Source: Apiospora phragmitis
Taxonomy: Eukaryota; Ascomycota; Sordariomycetes; Amphisphaeriales; Apiosporaceae
NCBI GenBank assembly: GCA_038363925.1
Contig: JAQQWL010000006.1
Location: forward strand, 4,754,501 to 4,818,500
Direction: 5' to 3'
Length of the DNA stretch: 64,000 nt
The notes under the pieces are model-generated. The model saw only the letters and a program-made list of their open reading frames with translations. It was not told the origin of the DNA and did no database searches. Below, piece after piece: positions 11,307 to 21,958 of the stretch. Numbering within the stretch: position 1 is the stretch's first letter; every line of letters begins with the position of its first letter. Position numbers and translations under genes: made by a program.

Positions 11307-12243
11307 GCTAGTCCGAAACAGAAGGGAAGTGGACGAGAAGGGAAGATGCATTGTGGAAAAGGGAATGAGGCAGTGGGTTACGCCGAGATATGTACTCAGT
11401 TTTCTAAGTTAGGTGTACTGTAACTATCTGGAGGTTAGCGCAGTCGAAGCTAGCGATGGAAACTGGGAAAGCGCAAGGTTGGGCAAGGTTGGTGGTTGAG
11501 AAGGAGCCACTTCAGAAGGTTGGAGGACTGGGAAAAAAGGGAAGGGTCCCTTCAGGTGGGGAATCGTCCTTCTTCCCCCTCTTAGCTGTCAATCATGGCA
11601 ATCAGTCAGTCAACCAAGCGCCGGGGGCGTACATCAACTCCAGTAATGCGAGAACTCCGGTTATGGGTATTCCAATCATGCAATGCACACATGATTGGGT
11701 CCCCCATAGAACAGCAGTAACCACAACAATCATGTGGATTGGGCAGCAAAGTAAAGGGCTGGGGCGGCTGGCAGAGGAGGGGGGGGGAGAGTGAGCAGCG
11801 CTGGCAGTTGGGTAACTGACGCTTTGATGGATAAGCTGTCAACCCAATAGATCGACCCAGCCCGACAGTACATGGTGCAAATGGAGTCGAGAGGATGGGC
11901 CGGACGCGCCGACGTCCACTTAGAACCCCGGCTTACGATCAACGACACGTCCCAAATCTTCGATACCTCACCGCTTGACACGTTCCCAAGCCGGGCCCAA
12001 GCTCTAGCGATGAATGATTCCTCATCTCCAGGGCGATGGAGTCGACCGTTGCATTGCGTCTTTTTTTCTTTTACCTACCTGCGCTGGACGCTGGCGGTAT
12101 CTGTCAAGTTTCCAGCCGTTGCTACTCGTTCTTCCTTTTTCATGATTTGTAGCAGGGGAGCCGAAAGAAGGAAAATAACGCCATTTCGACGATATACGGC
12201 CCTCTTGTCGTAGTTGAAGCCGGGAACTCGCTTTTCCCTCAGG
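11307..12243. other. Intergenic between NRPS and multi-TM gene
   Basis: This region contains the NRPS 3' end and the promoter of the next plus-strand gene. Short ORFs here lack domain signals. I see no repeat or RNA gene. Confidence 0.5.
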
Positions 12244-14440
12244 ATGTGGGCATGCGACGAATCCTTGCCCGTCATCCCGGCTCCAGATGTCGTGGGTTTG
12301 GGTGTACTGATCGCTTTTGTCGGCTCGAGCAGTCTAGCAGTCTTGGGTTGTTCATTCAATACCTATTCTTCTACAGCCCTCAGCATGAGGTCTCGCCGAC
12401 GCCCGAGGGTGAGCAACCATGGTCGGCCACCAAACGGCCAAATCCCATCGACGCCGTTTTCCTATGGAGGTTCCGATACGTGCTCCGCCAAATCGGCATC
12501 AAATGCACGTGGATACGGACCTCGCAGGAAAAAAGTGGTCTGCAGGCCGCTTTGGACCAGGTTGGTGCTAACCCTGTACCTTTTTGCTCGACTCGGAAAC
12601 TGATTGGCGATGCAGTGTATTTTAATCATGGCGGATGTGCAGCTGGGGATGGGCATCGCAATGCTCATCTATGGTTTCGTCTTGCTCTCTGCCGGGTTAT
12701 CAGCTTACACCTGGTGGAACATCGTCGGACTGGTCTGGTTTTCGTTGATAACGAACCTCGTTGCTCACTCGTACTTGCGCACCCACTACGCTGCGCAACC
12801 CGGAAAGCGGCGATGGAGGATGTGTCTGGTTATTGCTTTGCTTCTGGCCCTCATGGTATCCATGATCCCGACGGCGCGAATGAGGACCGTCACCATGGCA
12901 GCTCCTGAAGAACAATCACAGTTGCTCACGACGCGGGCGCTGTGCTACTTCCCAAAGCTGGGTGAAGGTCTGGACATTGAGCGAGGTGATCGCTCTTCGG
13001 CACTTGCTGGAGCCTACGTGCTCGCACTGCTGTGCCTTGTCTCGATCTCTTCCCTTCTCCTACGGCTCTACGAGAAGCCGGGTAGTACGCTATACAGTTG
13101 GTGTCAGCAGTACCGGGGAGACATGCGGAGGCCTCTTAGTGGACACTTGATCGAATGCATCCGCTGTGAGCATCGCTACTTGCTCCTTGCCGTTCGACCC
13201 TATCTGGCGTTCTGGCTCGTCCTACGCGTGTATACGGACTTGCTGAATTCCATCTTGACAGAGGTAAGCTTCACTGACGTTGCCCACTGTCTTCGTTAGC
13301 AACTAACTAACGCATCGTAGCTACTCTGCAGCGGAGCTCTGCTTGCTTGGGTGGTTCTCCGTTATTTTGCGATTCGTGGCATTGATACTTCGGTTGAGAT
13401 AGAGTGGTCGTTGACTCAGTTCATCGCGCTTGTCTTCTTCGCTGCTCCTTTAAAGGCATTGGCAGATTTGCTCTTCACGCAAAAACCGACAGTATCGCCA
13501 TCGCCGAGCCACGGGAACCCACCCTCCCTAGGTCCTCGTTTTGGGGCTGGATACGGTCAACCAAGCGAGTACAGGAGCAGGATAACAACGTGGAAAATGG
13601 TGAGACGGAGTCATTGATCACGCCATCTATGCAGTTAGCAGGTTCGTAAACTTCCTCGTCTACTTGGTTGGTCATGGGCTAACAAAAAATGAAGCTGAAG
13701 CTGAAGCTGAGCGTGCCACCGAGCCGGCAACATTAAAATTGGGAGATGCCGACAACACGGAACACGTCGAAGACGTGGATGTGAGTTCCTTCAAAGACCT
13801 CTTTACGGGGCTGGAAGGGCAGTTCTACTTCGGCACACCCTGGTTTCCGGTAGCGCTGCCAACACTGGCCTTTGCCACGGTACTATACATCACCCTTCTT
13901 TTCGCATTGCCTCTCGTCAACGCCATGTTGCCGACAGAGATTGTGCGATTGACAGGGATATGGTATCTCATCTACCACCCCGCGTTGATTCTCATCTTCT
14001 TCTTGAGCTGCATGGCGGTGGAGGAACGGACGAGGTCGAGCGAAAAGGCCCAAGCGACATATCGAACCCTGGCGGCGGTAACCATGTTTCTCTCGGCAGT
14101 GGCGGTCATCGACACTATATTTGGACTGGGCGGAGTACCAATGTCTTACATCGCGATGGGTGCGCTTGGGCTTTCGGGTCTGATATACGTGCTGTATGGC
14201 TGCGTGACAGGACCCGGGCGTCTGGCCAAGGGCAAGGACCGCTGCAATTACATGGGGGACGGCGACGTTGAAGATCAGCGAGCACCCTTGCTCGGCCCTA
14301 GACACGTTGCGCCGCCGCCCATTGCCCCGGTTCGCACTTTCCCGGTCCGCAAGGCGATTCGCTACCACGGCCCGTCGAAAAGAGCACGACCAGGCAAGTC
14401 TGGCCTCAGCAAGAGTTTCAGTTACGGCACGATTTCATGA
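12244..14440 (+). CDS. Uncharacterised fungal multi-pass membrane protein, three exons, three apparent frameshifts
   Basis: The start ATG is 12244 (MWACDESLPVIPAPDVVGLG). Exon 1 is 12244-12560. An intron lies at 12561-12615 (GTTGGT, branch CTGAT, GCAG). Exon 2 is 12616-13263. A second intron lies at 13264-13320 (GTAAGC, branch CTAAC, GTAG). Exon 3 is 13321-14440. Family-like landmarks are DVVGLGVLIAF, RPNPIDAVF, ADVQLGMGIAMLIYGF and WWNIVGLVWFSLITNLVAH, which I associate with a widespread fungal integral-membrane family of unknown function (the DQQLVTGLAIL / VVDLAWFSSNTHL type). There are at least seven hydrophobic spans and a basic tail. The frame moves by -1 near 12340 (within GTCTTGG), 13490 (CAAAAACC) and 13615. 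Adding three bases gives 696 codons exactly. Its role is unknown; it sits between NRPS and acyltransferase. Confidence 0.65.
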
Positions 14441-15201
14441 GAATGACCTAGAGTGACGATGCATGAGAATAACGGGGTTCGGGGTTTTGGGTTTTGTGAT
14501 TTGAACGACTTTCTTCTGTGTGGTATCATGAATGACTGGAACGACGAACGAACTTAAAAGCGGCTGGGTTAGAGGGAAAATGAAAAGAAAAAGAAAGCAG
14601 GCACAAGAAGACTTCTTGATTGCCCATTGCATATAGATTGGATACCCCAAAAAACGCAGACATGAATGAAATTACATTGAAGACACCCCACATTGTCTCG
14701 GTCTCACCATCAGGACGTACTCCGAGACGCGCAGGTTATTAGTGCTCCTTACTTCTAGTGTCTCTCATTCTTTTCTTTTCGCCTATCTCAATAGCAACCC
14801 CTGAAAAAGGCAACGACGCTGATGATACCGGCGACACAGATACGTGAGAAGCACCAGGATAACGTCCCCAAGCCGCCATAAGCATGTTGTTGGTTTGTGT
14901 TTCACCTCAGCTCGCCAAGATCTCCACACCTCCGCTTAGAATCCAGGGGCCCGCGGGGAGCCGATCGACCAGGGGAGTCCTCGTGGAAATAAGCACCGCA
15001 ATCTTGACCCGAGGCACGGGGACGCGACGCAAGGATGTCTTTCCTGGAAATCCCCAGATCTTCCCATCATCCGAATCTCATCTGATTTACGACTCAGTTA
15101 AACGTATATCGTTCTTTTTCTGTCAGCAGACGCTGAAGCCAAGCAAGCCATTGAAGATTACGGTTTAAGCGCAGCAATCTCACCGAAAAACAGCGACCAC
15201 C
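14441..15201. other. Intergenic; acyltransferase promoter side
   Basis: No supported gene lies here. The right part carries the 5' flank of the acyltransferase gene. Short ORFs are unremarkable. Confidence 0.5.
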
Positions 15202-17257
15202 ATGCCGTGCTTCCGCGGCCGCAAAGGCGATGATGATTGTGGGATACCCGCCACTGGACCCGAGGTTCTGCGGCCACTAGGCGCACTGTAATTATTCCTG
15301 TGTGCTCCTTCTCCTCTCAGGAAAATGGGCGAGACGATAAGCGAAAACTCTTGACTGACAAAGGGGGTTGCTTGACTTTTCCTTTTCGAAACAGGGAGAA
15401 GCTCGAGAGCGCCATGCACTCGCTCGGCATCTACTACGGCTGTGCCCTGACGTGCCGATACGCCATCCCCGCGGCCCTCCGGGGAGGGAGAGCGCACGCC
15501 GCCGCCGCCGACGCCGACGACGACGGCGCGCTGCGGGCGCACTTCGAGCGAGCCGTCGCGCTCGCGGTGCTCGACCACCCGCTGCTGCAGGTCGGCCTGG
15601 CCGGCGAGAGCACCAAGGCGCCCATCTGGGTGCGCCTCGACCGCATCGACTTGCGTCACCATATCCAGTGGCAGACCGTCGGCGTCGGCGTCGAGGAGCC
15701 TTCGTGTAGTAGTACCAGTACCATCCGCAGCTGCCTGACGATGGACACCGCGCTGGAGGACACGATCAAGACGCAGCACGACGCGCCCTTCCCGGACCTC
15801 GAGACCCGGCCTGGCTGGAAGATGGTGGTGCTGCGCTCTCCTGGCCTGGACTACGTCGAGGCCTTCTTCGGGCTGAACCACGCTAATGCTGACGGCGTGA
15901 GCGCTAAGATTTTTCAGCAGACCTTGCTCGAGAAGCTCAACCTCCTCTCCTCATCGACAGCCTCATCAACCCCATCGGCGCCCGACTTGAGCAGCAGCCG
16001 TAGCCCAAGTTTGGAGGAGGGCGTACTAACACTCCCGCCCATGCCCGCGTCCGCGTTCACACCCGCGCACGAATCCCTCGTCGACCTCTCCCTCTCCCCC
16101 GCCTGGGCCGTCCCCTTCGCCCTCAAGCAGCTGCTCCCCGCCTGGCTGCGGTCCCACCCGCCGCGGCCTCTACCTGGGCGCCCCAGCGGCCCGTCCCCGT
16201 GCGGACCGCGCAGCGGCTCGCCCACCTCGACGCCGCGGCGCTGCGGCGCGTGCTCGACGCCTGCCGGGGCCACGACACCACGCTCACGGGCCTCGTGCAG
16301 GCCATGTCGGTGACCTCGCTCGCCATGCGGACGAGGACAGCAACAGCAACAGCCCCAGGAGGAAAACACACCAAGAAACAACAGAAAAAGTCCTCCTTGC
16401 CCCCGCCCTTGGTCATGGGAACCCCCATCTCAATGCACCGCTACATCCGCCCCGACGCCCTCGCCGGCCTGAAGGTGCAGGACCCGGCGCGTACCATGGT
16501 GAACTCGGTGACGTACTGCTTCCACAAGTACCACGGGCCCCGCCTAGCCTCCCTGTACGACCTCGCGGGGGACGTCGTGGTCCGAGACGACGGCAACAGC
16601 AACGAAGACGCCACCACCGCCGAGAAGGGTTGTTCTTCTTCCACCATCGTCGGCGGCGGGACGTACTACAACGCGGAGCGGCGGCTGGAAGACGCCGTCT
16701 GGGCGCAGGCGGCGCGCGTCCGAAGGCAGATCGCGCAGAAGCTGGCCAGGGGGACCTGTAACGACTTGACGGCGCTGCTGCGGTTCGTCCCGGACTGCCG
16801 GGGGCGCTTGGCAGACGACATGGCAGCGAAGGCGGAGCGGCCGCGCGACGTTACGGTCGAGGTGAGCAACCTCGGGGTTATCGACGGCAGTGGCGAGGTG
16901 AAACCCGGAACGCCGCAGCTGCAGCAGACGGCGGTGAAGGACTGTAGCAGTAGTACTTGCTCTGCTGATTCTGATGCTGCTGTTGCCGTTGCCAGCACCC
17001 ACGATGAGGGGGAGGAGAGGAACCCAATCCAGGAAGAAGACAAAGGCCAGACGGGGTGGACGATAGAACGCGCCGTATTCACGCAGAGCGGCATCCCGCA
17101 CGGCGTGGCGCTGGTGGTCAGCCCCGTCGCGGTCAAGGGCAAGGGGCTGACCATCGCGGTCAACTGGCAGGGCGGGCTGGTGGACGAGGGGGTGGCCGCG
17201 GGACTGGCGGCGGACCTGGAAGCTTGGTTAGGGTGTCTGGGGAGGGGGACCACATGA
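15202..17257 (+). CDS. AATase-type acyltransferase (alcohol O-acetyltransferase-like), with a frameshift
   Basis: The family moves acyl groups from CoA to alcohol-type acceptors and is related to condensation domains. Exon 1 is 15202-15287 (MPCFRGRKG...VLRPLGAL). The intron is 15288-15394 (GTAATT..ACAG). Splicing gives LRPLGALEKLESAMHSLGIYY, matching the family N-terminal pattern (RPxGxLEKxxxARHxLGxY), so the start is well supported. The active-site motif HxxxDG appears as HANADG near residue 191 in GLNHANADGVSAKIF. After LLPAWLRSHP, near 16155-16170, the frame moves by -1 to STWAPQRPVPVRTAQRL and continues to the stop at 17255-17257. One added base gives 650 codons exactly (649 aa). Long Ser/Ala and Thr/Lys low-complexity inserts lengthen it beyond the usual 480-550 aa. 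It is a possible tailoring enzyme of the nearby NRPS locus. Confidence 0.8.
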
Positions 17258-17617
17258 CCTTCTTGAGCGGCAGCAAGGCCAAGGCTGGCTAGCTGATGCA
17301 TCGGACTTTGTCGATTTGATGACGAGGAGTTATACGATACGGAGCAGCAAGAAGGTACCTAATTAGCATGGCGTTTCGCGGTCTTTGGGTTATGGCGTTC
17401 TTGTGGTTTAGTATACTTGTGTTTCGATTTATGTATATTAATACTTATTCAAGGGGAGGACGGTCCGGTCTAGTTTGAGCAACCCTTTTCGAGCCTCCTC
17501 GATGTTATAAGTTTTGGATATGTCAATGTGTCACATATGATATGGCGACAGCTGTTATACTATACGATCAAGCGCATACTTGTTCACAGAATGTATCTAC
17601 TATGAGAACGTGTTCTT
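17258..17617. other. Intergenic between convergent genes
   Basis: This is a convergent 3'-3' spacer with moderately AT-rich sequence. I see no ORF or RNA of note. Confidence 0.5.
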
Positions 17618-18021
17618 TTATAGCCTGATGGCATAGCCCTGCTCTCCTCACCCGGTCTGTTCAGGCCGACATGCGACCCCGTACTTACCTGGTCTTCGTG
17701 GCGGTAGAACCGAGCCCCCGAGGGCGACTGGATCGCTTTCTCGACCTCGTCGGTCTGTGAGATCCAGTCGTCGTTCTCCTTGCCATCATCATCCCAGATG
17801 CCATCTCGGTTACCCGGGGTAGTAGGCGGTGAGTTGTTGACATACTGCTGCTTCTTCTTCTTTTCGGACTCTCTAGAGGGACTCTCAGGACATCGGTTCT
17901 CCTCCAGATTGCGCTGCGCATCTAGGTACTGACGGCCTTCTCTCTCCACTCGCTCGGGCGTGGGGCATTTCTTGTTGGTTTGGGGCACTGAAGTGGCAGG
18001 GCGCTGAACATGGCCTTCCAT
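17618..18021 (-). CDS. Small hydrophilic protein of unknown function, two exons
   Basis: Exon 1 is 18021-17689 (111 codons), ending at CAG before a consensus donor GTAAGTAC. A 50-nt intron (17688-17639, ending GCAG) leads to a 7-codon last exon (GYAIRL stop, 17638-17618). The product is 117 aa, polar and probably disordered, with a KKKKQQ stretch and an acidic block (IWDDDGKENDDW) before SGARFYRHEDQ. I see no signal peptide or membrane span. I do not recognise the family. The reading frame itself is uninterrupted. Confidence 0.5.
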
Positions 18022-18540
18022 GGTGATGGAGGTTGGATGTAATTTGCAAGAGATGATGCAGGGAAGGTGGAAGGTCTCTGTTCAACAAAGAGATATGCTC
18101 GATATAGGATTGCTCGAATTTGCTTAGCAAGAGCAGGATGTGGCTATATAAAGTGGTGGCCGCCTCGTATACGATGTTTAACAAGGGCTATTGTCCCGAG
18201 GACTCCACACAAAGACTCATTGTTCTACTTTACTGCCGCGATGCCTGAGTAAACAACAGAACCTCGAAATCGGCTGGGCTAGACTTATCGAGAAACGACT
18301 GTGGAGTACTCTTGTTTATTATCTCTTATCGTCTTAGTTTCATACAATGGGGGTTGTTTCTGGGTTGCAAATTACACAACTGAGAAACTCTGGATGCCGC
18401 GAAATGCTGCTGCGCTGCAGTTGAGCACCTGAACCCAACCTGAGCGAGTGAAAAGCAACTGCCAGCTAGTCTTGAGTAGAGATTATCTGAATTGCTATAG
18501 ACGGGAATTCTCTTTCGCTTTCAACCTGTGGGAGGCGAAA
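18022..18540. other. Intergenic between two minus-strand genes
   Basis: This stretch contains the promoter of the 117-aa gene and the 3' flank of the small membrane protein. No further gene was seen. Confidence 0.5.
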
Positions 18541-19007
18541 TCAAGCTGCAATCCAGCCCAACGCTTGGAATCCCGCCGTAAACGCCATCAGGGACCACAA
18601 CGAAGCGTCCCCGTGCTGGCGAAAATATACCCCTATAGAAGACACCAGTAGGATGGCTGAGGTGGCGACGACCCTGATCTCCAATCTCGCGTGAAGACCT
18701 TCGGAGGACCATCGGTAGTGTAGGTAGGCCATGTCTAACAACAATACCGTGAGCCCGTAGTAGTTCGCCTTGTAAGTTGCCAGGTACTGTCCCGACAAGG
18801 ACTGGGTGACGGAAGGGTTTTGGAACAGCTCCAACCCAGCTTGCTGTCGCAGGAGTTAGCAATACATACATCAATCGTTTGCTCCCTCGTCATTTCCTAA
18901 CCATGTAGTTGACGGGAGCATAGGATGGGGAGACCTACTACGTGGCCTGCGGCGAACACCAGGTACCAGGCGGAAAGCGAACGGAATAGTATGTGGCGGG
19001 TAGTCAT
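18541..19007 (-). CDS. Small four-span membrane protein, two exons, unknown function
   Basis: Exon 1 is 19007-18942 (MTTRHILFRSLSAWYLVFAAGH). The intron is 18941-18844 (GTAGTA, branch GCTAAC, ACAG). Exon 2 is 18843-18541, starting QAGLELFQNPSVTQSL. The product is 122 aa with about four hydrophobic segments: near residues 10-22, YYGLTVLLLDMAYLHY, VVATSAILLVSSIGVYF and SLMAFTAGFQALGW. Phase-0 splicing and the branch site support the model. The layout resembles small fungal membrane proteins found near metabolite loci, but I assign no function. Confidence 0.6.
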
Positions 19008-19500
19008 GGCGGACGGTTGACTGTTATTTACTTAAGGTATACTTTGGCATGGAAGTAATAGGGGCTGCTTCCTGTCTATTGCCATGCCACGCGTGTACTT
19101 TATATCACCAACAATAGTTATCGTGGCTCTGAGTCACAGGGGCACAGGGGCACAGCCCCGGGAGTTTCCGGTGTGATTTAATGCCCTCACCGCAACCTAC
19201 GCTAAAGAAACCGGAGGATCGCGGAGTACAGTAAACATTGATAAGGCTAATGACTTAGATGCTTTTGCTTTGCTCACGAACCTTCCTTTATATATGTATT
19301 AGCATATTCGAGGGCAAGAAAAGCTCATCGAATTGTATAACACCTGCCTGTGCTCCAAATCACCCCTTGATTTGAGGTCAAGATCAACCAGGACTCTGCA
19401 AGGATTCAAAACTGAGACCACGCCACACACTGACTCTCCAGAGGTTTGTGAATCGTACAGATACTTCATTCCCTAGTATTCTTATGCAGCCTACCTAGGT
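19008..19500. other. Intergenic, flanks of the MITE
   Basis: This non-coding stretch is the 5' flank of the small membrane protein gene. A short local direct duplication (GGGGCACAGGGGCACAG) is near 19138-19155. Confidence 0.5.
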
Positions 19501-20000
19501 ATACTTAAGAGATATACTACACCGATTATGTAAATTTTTGGCTTAAACCGACTATGCTCTGTCAACAGCTGCCATGCATGGTCCTCACGCCACACTTGTT
19601 TTTTGCCTCGTACTTGAAGATTTCCAGTGTATTCGCCTGGCCGGTACCGACAAGCGTATAGTTTAGCCCCTACCACTTTTGGAGCCCTTACCACTTTTGG
19701 TGCTGCACCCCTTTTGGTGCTATACCTAGCTGGTGGTAAGGGGTAATCGATGCGAAGTGTATTGTGGTGATGTTTTTTTTGGTGTTGCACCCTTTTGGTG
19801 CTGTACCCCTTTTGGTACTGCACCCTAATTAGCTGGGGGTGAAGGGCAATCGATGCGCTTGTCAGCACCGGCCATGTGAATCTTCAGGTACATAGCTAAA
19901 AATAGGTGTGGCGTGGAGGCGGTGCATGGCAGCTATTGACAGAGCATAGTCGGTTTAGGCCAAAAGTTTACATAGTCGGTATAGTATATCTCATACTTAA
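19501..20000. mobile_element. hAT-type MITE, 484 bp, with 8-bp target duplication ATACTTAA
   Basis: The element body is 19509-19992. Its ends are inverted repeats of about 95 bp: the left arm starts GAGATATACTACACCG and the right arm read backwards starts GAGATATACTATACCG. Both continue through GGCYTAAACCGACTATGC and CTGCCATGCA to ACGCCACACYT. The arms differ mainly by C/T or G/A changes, consistent with RIP. The 8 bases ATACTTAA directly flank it on both sides (19501-19508 and 19993-20000). An 8-bp duplication is the hallmark of hAT transposons. The interior has no transposase, so this is a non-autonomous copy. Confidence 0.85.
19667..19830. repeat. Degenerate tandem repeat inside the MITE
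   Basis: Units resembling CTTTTGGTGCTGCACCC recur about five or six times in two blocks (about 19667-19727 and 19771-19830). A minus-strand reading frame through them gives repetitive YSTKR/APKVV peptides, which I treat as non-coding. Confidence 0.7.
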
Positions 20001-20035
20001 AGGCGAGAGGGTCTAATAACACCCTTTGCGGTCAC

Positions 20036-21958
20036 TAAGCCAGCTGACGGTGCTACGGTCACCCCATACAACGGCGACCCTAAAAACTAATAATAATACT
20101 ACATAATAATAATACGAATAATTTAATTAAAAATTAATATAAAATCCTAAAAACACCGTTTTAGTTCCGAAACGCTTTTATAACACTTTTAATCTCAGAT
20201 TTAGAGTTAGATTTAATTATAACGGCTTCCGGCGCCGACGATAAAAAAGTAATAGCCTGGGGTTCCGGTATAACGCTATTTATTTCCCTTTTAATTATTA
20301 TAGTATCTCGTATATACGTAAACTTTTAATTAGGGTTAAATATTACTCTTTTTCTTTTTTTACTTTTTTTTTTTTTTAAATTACTTTTTAAAACTAATTT
20401 TTCGTGCTCTAATTAGCCGATTTAGCCGTTTAAAGTATTTAAACTCTTTTAGAGCTTTCGGAATAAAACCCGGCGTATCGCGTTATCGAAAATAGTATTA
20501 TTATTATTAAGCGTATCCGCTAACTCTTTAATTTAGCGGCTAATTATAGGTATTAGTAACGTTATAAAGGAGAATTATTTATTAAAAACGTCGGGGGGAG
20601 GCTTAAATAGTCCTGCCTTTACCTGGTTTTTTATTTTTTAGTTCCGGCTATTAAGGGGCTTATTAATATTACGAGGGAATATACTAGTTACGGCTTAGAC
20701 GCTAGCTATTATATACGGTTAAAAAATAAACCTTTTAGTTAGCTCGTAATATTAAAGGAAGTTTTTTTTACTTATATTTATATTATTAAGCTCTATATAG
20801 TGTAGGGTTATTTTTCGGTAGTAAGTATCCTTTAATATATTAAAAGGATTAAGATTTAAAGGTTATAATAGGTATGACGAGTATGCCGGAAAGAAGAAAA
20901 GCTATATTTTATATTTTAAGTACGTTATAATAAAGTTCTCGTTTACGTAGTTAACGTGGCTATCTAAGATAATAAGCTGTTATTAGTCCTCGTTTTAAGG
21001 CTTTATATAAGGGATGAAAATCTTATTTAATTATACTAAGGCTAGCTCTTTATTAGTTTAGCCTTTAGGGGATGCCGTAAAGACCTAATCCTTCATAGTA
21101 TCCGTTAACGAGTCCTCCTCCTCCGGAAATTATTGCTACTAGACCTATTAATTTTTGAATATAATGAAAGGAGGTAAGGCTCGGCCTAAAACGTTATTAT
21201 ATTCGACTGCAGAAGCTTATTCTCGGTTAGGGGAGTTTTAATTAGTATTCTCTTTATTTTAGTAAGTTTAATAATTATTATATTCGTTTTATAGCCGAAC
21301 TAGTTATTAATCTTATCGATATTAAACCGAAACTCCGGAAGGATCGATTTTAGAATAGGATTATTAAGCCGTTCGAAAAACTCGATAATTTTTTCTACGG
21401 AAGTTACGTTAAGCTTTAAGAAATTTATCCTTTTAAAAAAAGTAGTATCGATAGATAGATAACGAGTAATAAATCTTTTAACCTAGTGCTTACCGAGTAT
21501 TATATTAATTTTATTAACTTAAAGGATTTATTAGGCGAATATCTAGAAAATAACGTACGCCGGTAAGTAGCTTAGATTATATTACGTAAGGTATTAAGTT
21601 ACGATCTAAAACTCTTCCGCTATTATTAAGGCTTGAAAGGATTTATTCCGTTATTTTATAGTTTTACGGCCGTAAATCCGAGCCTTTAGAATTATTTTAG
21701 GGATATTATGCTTCTCGGCGGCTTGTTTTATTAACGAGCTATTTATAACATTTTAAATCACGTGTTATAATACTAACTCGTTAAGTTTACGGCCTATTAA
21801 AAAGAGGAAAAGAAAAGGAAGATAATAATATTATTTAATTAATTATAAATTAAAAGCTGACTAGTTTATATACTGATTTATGTGTGGTGCTGTTAGGGGC
21901 TATCTAAATTTAGGGGTCGCCGTTGCATGGGGTGACCGTAGCACCGTCAGCTGGCTTA
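20036..21958 (-). mobile_element. Fot1/pogo-family DNA transposon, 1,919 bp, complete but RIP-inactivated
   Basis: The element is 20038-21956, flanked by TA on both sides (20036-37, 21957-58), the target duplication of Tc1/mariner-pogo elements. Terminal inverted repeats of about 47 bp begin AGCCAGCTGACGGTGCTACG and differ at only a few C/T sites. The length matches Fot1-like elements (about 1.9 kb). The interior is very AT-rich. The minus strand near 20,790-21,000 still reads as a DDE transposase segment (IILDSHVNYVNENF; then FFFPAYSSYLL and PLNLNPFNILK). Stops fall where the family has Gln (KIQL, LLQPL), as C-to-T RIP would make. Confidence 0.88.

Noticed and set aside
19491..19868. 125-codon minus-strand frame with repetitive STKR/APKVV peptides
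   Set aside because: It reads through the MITE and its tandem repeat; the repetition comes from DNA repeats, not a protein.
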